Positions 57,655 to 64,000 of a stretch of 64,000 nucleotides of DNA are shown here, one piece after another; the first letter of the stretch is position 1, and each line of letters starts with the position of its first letter. The position numbers and the translations under genes were made by a program. The stretch is from Hypericum androsaemum (Eukaryota; Streptophyta; Magnoliopsida; Malpighiales; Hypericaceae), in assembly GCA_963995505.1 (NCBI GenBank), contig OZ023180.1, forward strand, positions 11,794,689 to 11,858,688, given 5' to 3'. The notes under the pieces are model-generated. The model did no database searches. It was not told where the DNA came from and saw nothing but the letters and a program-made list of their open reading frames with translations.

Positions 57655-58380
57655 TTAGTTAAATAATATATCAGTTTGATTTGTTTCTCCCCAACCCTCT
57701 TGTGAGAGGTGGTTGACCCGGATTATAGCGGTAAAATGGAAAAAAATACTTCGACCACAACCAAGAAAGTGAAACGGATGCTCTAGGTTCTTTTTTTCCT
57801 TCCACCAAAAACAGGAAACTAAAAAATGATGATCAGGTGTTTGTTCTTTTCGTTTGACCAAAAAATTATTCTGAAGATAGATCTCCTAACTTGAAAAGCC
57901 TTAGTACAACAAAACAATTCGAGCATAAGAAATAGTAGTCGAGGGAAGATGGCAGAAAGGCAATATACAGAAGGATAAAGAGAGGGTTGAAGGAGGTTGA
58001 TTGAATGAGAGAGGGAGAAGAGAATTAGAATAAAAAGGGGAGATAGAGAGATCATGGTAGGTGGATGGGTGGGGGGCGTGGGAGTTGTAGAAAAAAGAAA
58101 AAGAAGAGATAAGGAGAGAGAAAAAGTGAAGAAAAGTGGGTGGTTGAAATGAGAGTTTCCTTGAAGTACAAAGATATGGTATGTATTATAATATCATAAA
58201 TAATATAAATTTAAAAGTTTCGGTCCAATCGATGGTTCAACTGATGGTCAGACCAGTTGGGTCGAAAAAACACAAAATGCCGGGTCACCCTATGAGAATG
58301 CGAATCCGAATCAGAAATAGATCAATTATAAATTTTGAAGAAGAACAAAAAAGCAACATTATGCATTTAAATGAGGGTAC
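57655..58380. other. low-complexity DNA without a clear gene
   Basis: Minus-strand frames (57655-57861, 57819-58055) show no domain. 57960-58150 is purine-rich (gagagaaaaag..). Could include the downstream intron of the ubiquitin-like exon. Confidence 0.4.
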
Positions 58381-58602
58381 CTTGATGACTTGTGTGACAT
58401 GGTCATCGTCAAAAACATGTTCATAATCGGAAACGAGCTTATTGTCTCGCATGATCCTGCCGTCGATCTTCAGCGTTTGCCGGTAGATCTCGACGTGCAA
58501 CGATGTGTTCCTATAGATTATATGCTTCAGAATAACGGTGTCATTTTGGTCTACTTCCACTATTTGTGTTGACTGGTTATGGCTTACCTGTACGGTTGGC
58601 AT
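58381..58602 (-). pseudogene. ubiquitin-like domain exon (gene fragment)
   Basis: From MPTVQVSH at 58602 the translation follows the ubiquitin fold: STQIVEVDQNDTVILKHIIY (strand 2 and helix), HVEIYRQTLKIDGRIMRDNK (Q-x-L-x-x-x-G-x-x-x-x-D), LVSDYEHVF and HVTQVIK (last strand). A donor (AAG/GTACCC) follows at 58380. There is no C-terminal GlyGly, so it is a domain within a larger protein rather than a conjugated modifier. No partner exon was found nearby, so it may be a fragment or a gene with distant exons. Similarity is by pattern only. Confidence 0.55.
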
Positions 58603-58698
58603 TGCAACAATTTGGAGGAGGCAGATCCAGTTTATTATGTTAATTTGCAAATGAATTGTTGGAGCTTGATGGTAGTATAATTTAAAGTGCATAATCAT

Positions 58699-59065
58699 GC
58701 TTTTTTTTCCGAGTGGATAGTTTGTACGTAAAGGGCATGGAGCTAGCTAACCATCATCATGCAATATGTCAGACAATTATAAGCAATTTTTATTTATTTG
58801 TTCCAACTAATTAAAAAAATTTGAATTCGAATAATTAGAAACTCAAGAAGTATTAAACTTTGTTGGGAGAGAAAATTTGGCCACATTTAAAAAATACTCC
58901 ATTTCAAATGAAGATTAATCGACTAGCACATATTTGGAGACTCAACAAGTATATAAAAACAATTATAAGAACTTTTTAGTAAGATTTTACCAACTCAGTT
59001 GGTTAGTTCAATTTCGGCACAGGGAGGAACTTTGGCTCATACTTTATGTTTCCGTTCCACCCAAA
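58699..59065. other. AT-rich DNA without a recognised gene
   Basis: No domain or repeat ends seen. Confidence 0.4.
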
Positions 59066-60745
59066 ATTGAAAATTTTAGTTTAGTATAATTAAAAAAAAA
59101 ATTTGTAAGATAACCGTAAATTTAGAAAATAATAAAGTCTTACCTGATAAATATAGCAAGCCAACTTCTTTTTTTAAAAAGTAAGACAATTTTTTGGAAA
59201 AAAAAGTTATTTTAGTACAATGTGTGTCGCGACCCGGAAATAGAGGCGACAATGTCGAGGTATTAATTACCCCATTAGGCATCAGACTTTTATTACAAAA
59301 TGGGACGATTATCTAAAATAAATTCCGAAACAACCAAAGCGAATTAAATATTCAGAAATCCGAAAAAATATGCTAAAAGCTGAGATTTTGAGAGTCTTTA
59401 TTATTTGGCCAGAAAATTGTGATGATGCATGCAATCACTCTACTGCCGCTCTCGGATCCCACCTGAACGATCTAAAATACATACAGCTAGGGTGAGTTGA
59501 TAAACTCAGTAAGTGGAATGAAACCAACTAAACGAAATACACGAAAAATGATTTCACTTTGCATACCGAAAGATATCCATACAAGTATTTCCTAACCGAC
59601 TATCCTAACCGACTATCCTAACCGACTACCCTAACCGACTACATATCACACGCATAACAGAACTTATCATAACTCGAATTTTGCAAAACACACAAAATCA
59701 AAACTTATCAAAGCATTATGGTTTCAAAAATCACACAGGTCAGATCTTCGAGAAAATCAGACGTATCGACACAGATTATTGTTAGATGGAGGGGTCGGCT
59801 TAAGCCAGACTCTGAACTCAAGCCATACATGTTCCAGACTGACATACGAATCATCTCAGGAGATCTAAACCCCTCGATCTATGAGGTAACAAAATTCCCA
59901 CTTACCTGACGTTGATCCGGGCGAGCCTAATCCAACGATTTGTCCGAGACTCCCTCTAATCTGAGTCGTCCTCTCACAGATTCGTCTTCTCCACCTTTTA
60001 TTTGAGAGGCAAACACGTGACTCATAACAGGAATCATTTAAAATCAAGTTTATGAGGATCGAACAGTATTAGTGACTTACCCTCCTCGTACAACGATTCT
60101 CCGATGGTCTCGTCCTCTCTTGGCACCTCCTTCCGAGTCGAATTTTGCTCCTCACCTTCACAGAGAGAGGAAATCCGTGGGTGTTATTTAGGCTGCCATA
60201 ATGGACGGCCTATATGCCTATTTATATAGATTTTCGAGGCTAAAAACCCTAATTACCCTAATTATAGAAAATTACCATTTGCTCCCCCAACTCTTATAAA
60301 GTTCTCACTTTAATTTTTTGATTCTTGCAATGTGATTTACCCTTTTTTTGACTAATTATCTTGTAGTTCAAAACTATCTTCTAGATATTTTTCTACTTGA
60401 CATTTAGATGACAAGTTTTTTTTGGTTGACTATTAAATTAAATTTTTAACGTTTTTTATTTTTTTATAATATACCCCCAACTCTTATAAAATAAAGATTG
60501 AAATTTTGAGTTTGGTATAATCTGTAGAAAAAAAAAATTGATCTTGGTAAGACAACAAAACATTTAGAATATATAAAATATCACCTAATAAATACTTCAA
60601 CACATATTTAAGCAAGCGTATAATAAAATTTTCATTAACCCTTGGAAGGATCAATGCAAGGCCAACTTCTTTTATATTTTCCTGAAAGGTAAGGCCGTAT
60701 TGTTGCGAAAGAAGTTATTTTAGTGCAATTGTGGACTTTTTGACT
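59066..60745. repeat. diverged direct repeat flanking an LTR-like insert
   Basis: 59066-59222 and 60491-60745 share ordered blocks: 'gaaaattttagttt(a/g)gtataat', 'cacctaataaata' and 'ggccaacttctttt..', ending 'gaagttattttagtgcaat'. Between them lies 59223-60490, which starts TGTCGCGACCCGG and contains 'gggtgagttgataaactcag' and a CCTAACCGACTA(T/C) tandem repeat. It looks like an LTR of a gypsy element, but its ends are not proven. Confidence 0.45.
59588..59641 (+). repeat. CCTAACCGACTAT tandem repeat
   Basis: Four consecutive units of 'cctaaccgactat' (13 bp) with C/T variation at the end. Not the plant telomere repeat (TTTAGGG), although it shares CCTAA. Confidence 0.85.
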
Positions 60746-62555
60746 AAGTTAGTAGACAAAAAATTGTATATTAAAATTTAAACATTTATCAGTTGGATAA
60801 GTTACATCTCTCCCTTCATATACGGAAAAAAGTTTCAGGTGTTGCCTATATCTTCCCACCACTCCTATATCTTCTTACAAACAAATACGAAGCCCCAACC
60901 TTCTTGAAACTTTTTTTGAGAAATAACGTTATCGATTTTATTCGTAGAAGGTTCACATAGGAAAATCATGATACCAAAGATTACATGTAGTATCTAATTG
61001 GGAGGAGATTGCCTCGATCGAGTCATTGTTGTTATCCAATCATTCAACTCATGTTTACGCAAGTATATAATAAAATACTACCTAAACCCTCTGAAGGAGC
61101 GCTTATCTCTTCCTGCAACCTTTTCGATGAGATAAGCGCTAACCAGTTGGTGATCTTCCATGTTTGGCTTCTCCGCTATCTTTTTTATGAAACGCAAGTT
61201 TTCTTTTGAAGGAAAGCAATTTACGGTTTGTTGTATGGGTTTAATTATAGGTGAAAGTCCATTTTAGTATGATATAGTTTGATACAAAATATATTGTAGT
61301 TATAAATAATTGAATCAGAAACAGAAGTTTTTTTGATTTACACTCAAATATTTCACATTTTTTATTGATAAATATACTTCCTAAATTATAAAACAAAAAC
61401 AAAATTTAAAAAATAAATATTTTTAATTCGTTGATAATTCAATTTGAATTCTAATCGGCTCATACAAATAATAATTCGTCTTTGAATTTTCCTTGGACGA
61501 ATCGAATGTGAATTCAGATATCTCGAATTCGTCAAATAAACTGGCGAACTAAATCTCTGACCCGAATTCGTTGAATACAAATTATATTTTTGATAATTTA
61601 AATTCGTTCGAATTTGATCACCCTACCAAGGCCCGTGAATTGTATGTTTTCGAGCATTTAACATTTTTTTGAAGATAAATATTTACACCAAATTACATTG
61701 GCCTAAACATTCCTCAAATCATGGTCCTCCTTTATTGACGTTGTTCTTGCGTCCATGTAGCCAACAGAAAAGATTTTATGGAACGAGGACAAAAAGCAAG
61801 AGAAGGTTCCGGGCTAATCAATCGAGGAAGAATTAATCGACTGAAATTGGACCAAGTTTTCTGAAATATGATTTATTTAAGTCATGGTTTTCTATTCAAG
61901 TATTAAGAATGTCAGATAATATTTAGATATCATTCTTAAAATGAACCCGATGGCATTCAAGTATTAAGTCATGGTTTTTGAGGTAGTTGGATTCACTTTA
62001 GAAATTTTTAGGTTCAAGTCTCACGAATATGAAATATATTACTGAGAAAATTATCCCAAAAATAGAATACAACAATACTCGAATTTGAATATAAGAATTT
62101 ATGCCAAAAAAATCCTTCATGTGTGATAATTCGTTGCACTATCCATCGCTGTTGATTTGGTGATATTATTTTTTGACTTCATGGACACGGTCTCTGAGTC
62201 CAAGTTAGACAGAATTTTATTGTCTCTACTAAATTTTAATTAGGATTCAAACACAACCCTTCTATTTATCAAAATCGGACCATCATAGACTAAACAAGGT
62301 CAAATGGTTTTCCAACTCCAAAATAGTTAAAAAGGTCAAATAGTTCAAAAAGGAAATAGAGACGGCAAGTCGGAAAATATGGATCTTGCGAATATAGATT
62401 CAAATATGTTTATTTGGGACTAGATACATAATTGAAGAATCCTTAATTTTGACGCCTAAATTTGATCTGTAAGATCTTGACAAGATTCAAACTCAATTGC
62501 TCTAGAATCACGAATTTAACTCTCATATAATATCTATATCCGATCAAAAGTCACG
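60746..62555. other. AT-rich intergenic DNA
   Basis: No gene recognised. 61090-61135 holds an imperfect palindrome around 'agcgcttatctc..gagataagcgct', able to form a hairpin. The rest is AT-rich with short frames. Confidence 0.4.
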
Positions 62556-62559
62556 TAAT

Positions 62560-63526
62560 GATCGGATCCAAATTTATATCTGGATCCACATTTAAAGCAA
62601 ACACGACGGGAAGTAGAACGCAAAAAGATGTGAGGCCTCACCTTGAACATGCAATGGGGGGATTCCAGGCGCTTAACGTGGGGAGTACTTTCAAGCATCT
62701 TCACGACCACCTGCCACGTGCGATTGCACCACAGCGCCTCCGTTCCATATCAAGGTCAACCTGAAAGGCAACAAGCGACGACAGGTCCCTGACGATGGCT
62801 CGCTCTACTGGTAACCAAATCAGAATCAGGTTCTCAAGGGCCGGGCAATCTAGCTCCAAGTCCAGGCCAAGCCCATGTTCCCACGGCTGCATGGGACCCA
62901 ACTCTAAGATCTTCAGCCCCAGCGAACAGATCCTCAACTCCCTCGCATCACACCCACCCGAAAGCCTAAACTCCTCGTGGCTAGGGCACCATGAGCCTCA
63001 GGGATCAGAGGGAGGGGAGATGTACCGGGAAGGCGGGGAGGGTGAAGTGGCAGCGCTCCAGGGAGAGGGACTCGAGTGGGCCGGTGGCACTACGGATGGC
63101 GGAGAAGGGGAACTCGTAGCACATGCGCAAGGGGTCCAAATGGGAGAGCTCCACGGTGAGGTGGCGTACCCCAGCTTTGACGACATGGATGATCTAGGAG
63201 TTAAGGGAGGGGCTGGCACATGGGCGGAAGGGGAATTCGAGCAAGCGGAAAGAATTGAGCGGCGATGAGTGATCGCGGAGAAGAAGTACCTTGTCCACGA
63301 AGAGGCAGTATGACATGACTTTAGTCGACCGAGAGTTTCTAGTGTTGAAACTTGTGAACTTGAAGGTCAGGGATGGGGACCGAGCCCATAGTTGGCAAAA
63401 CCGACGCGAGACCATGGAGGTGAATACGATGGATAAGGTTAGGAGGAATGTGAAGATGTGCAGGATGACCTCCAAGGGGAGGTCCTCGAAGGTGGTACGA
63501 CTGCCTTTTGCTTGGGGAGAGTCCAT
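62560..63526 (-). pseudogene. F-box/LRR gene, broken
   Basis: Likely start MDSPQAKGSR at 63526, preferred over the upstream Met at 63643 because the F-box follows at once: FEDLPLEVILHIFTFLLTLS, VFTSMVSRRFCQLW. Then SLTFKFTSFN and YCLFVDKVLLLRDHSSPL. A TAG near 63199 interrupts, followed by VKAGVRHLTVELSHLDPL and ATGPLESLSLERCHFTLP (LRR-like, with the typical 'LxSLxLxxC'). After another stop and a shift: LRICSLGLKILELG and CPALENLILIW. The family are substrate receptors of SCF ubiquitin ligases. Two stops and a shift, unless hidden introns exist, make it a pseudogene. Confidence 0.8.
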
Positions 63527-63810
63527 AACTTGTCTTTTGGGTCGAGTTTCTGGGAATTTTGCCTTCTGATCAGTTAGACTGCCTCTATTTGGGTTAGCGA
63601 TTTTATAAGCTATAATATTTAGTGAATTTAATTTTGTTACCATTTAGATAAACTCAATTTATTGCTCTTTCAAGAGAAATAAATTAATTCTTGGGTTTTA
63701 GTTACCATATTTTGAAATATGAAACACTCTCTCTCTCTCTCGACAAAAAGAGCAACTAGGATTTTTGTACAGTTTTGGCACCACTGCGGGCCTCCCACAC
63801 TGGCAAGCTC

Positions 63811-64000
63811 ATGCCTCAGCCGCCGTCGGCCTCGGGGATGATGTCCCCTCTCTTCTCTCTATCATTCGTAGCTAACCAGGCTAAAGCGGCCACGTTTCTG
63901 CCCTCTGGTTCTTTTTTGCCTAGCCCCGGGGCTACGGCTTCCATGCTAGTCGCCATAGGATTCGCTTCCACGACTTCTGTGGTGGCGTCACTGGGGCTCA
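63811..64000 (+). CDS. partial open frame running off the window edge
   Basis: ATG at 63811 (MPQPPSASGMMSPLFSLSF) opens a frame still open at 64000. It is preceded by a CT microsatellite (about 63725-63742). The composition (Ala, Ser, Pro, small residues) resembles the N-terminus of plant LINE ORF1 proteins, but this is a guess. I cannot assign a function. Confidence 0.35.
   Translation, partial: MPQPPSASGMMSPLFSLSFVANQAKAATFLPSGSFLPSPGATASMLVAIGFASTTSVVASLGL

Noticed and set aside
59588..59641. Interstitial telomere repeat
   Set aside because: The unit CCTAACCGACTAT differs from the plant telomere complement CCCTAAA.
62795..63268. 157-codon plus-strand ORF, Gly/Glu-rich
   Set aside because: It is the antisense shadow of the F-box/LRR remnant, whose motifs are on the minus strand.

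Overview
This window is nuclear DNA from a flowering plant. The evidence is the mix of elements: Ty1/copia and Ty3/gypsy retrotransposons primed by initiator-Met tRNA, Tat-lineage gag-protease remnants, plant-type LINEs with a C-terminal RNase H, a Cassandra TRIM with 5S rRNA sequence in its LTR, Mutator-type MITEs, and host gene remnants with plant-like exon/intron structure. I cannot name the species. I see no intact host gene, no tRNA or functional rRNA gene, no CRISPR array and no operon-like structure.

Layout. 0.7-3.9 kb: a LINE tail with target duplications, split by an old solo LTR. 4.7-5.5 kb: a truncated neprosin-domain (DUF239) gene. 6.0-6.3 kb: the first of three Mutator-type MITEs. 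7.1-12.8 kb, minus strand: a Tat-like retroelement that carries gag and protease but no polymerase. 12.8-18.1 kb: a decayed chromodomain Ty3/gypsy element (gypsy-1). 18.2-18.7 kb, minus strand: a dead SNM1/Apollo-type nuclease gene. 18.9-20.0 kb: a terminal-inverted-repeat element holding a LINE tail.

20.56-39.41 kb is the centrepiece. One minus-strand leucine-rich-repeat gene, of the kind plant genomes label 'outer arm dynein light chain 1', is spread over almost 19 kb because mobile elements sit inside it: gypsy-2 (duplication CAACC) with copia-1 nested in it (GAATC), copia-2 (ATTTT), and a 305-bp MITE in an exon. Joining the pieces at the duplications restores continuous homology, but stops and frameshifts show the gene is dead.

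39.5-40.9 kb: an element with ~150-bp inverted ends carrying a COX11 gene fragment (Pack-MULE-like). 40.9-45.1 kb: a long decayed minus-strand LINE. 45.1-45.7 kb: a Cassandra TRIM. 46.9-48.1 kb: an inverted-repeat element with a MITE in its loop. 48.8-52.9 kb: an F-box fragment abutting a large non-autonomous LTR element. 53-64 kb is mostly AT-rich or repetitive, with a ubiquitin-like exon (58.4-58.6 kb), a degenerate 'ggcatgcccggttatga' array (56.9-57.6 kb) and a broken F-box/LRR gene (62.6-63.5 kb). The genes do not form a pathway; the window is a record of host genes killed and dispersed by layered insertions.
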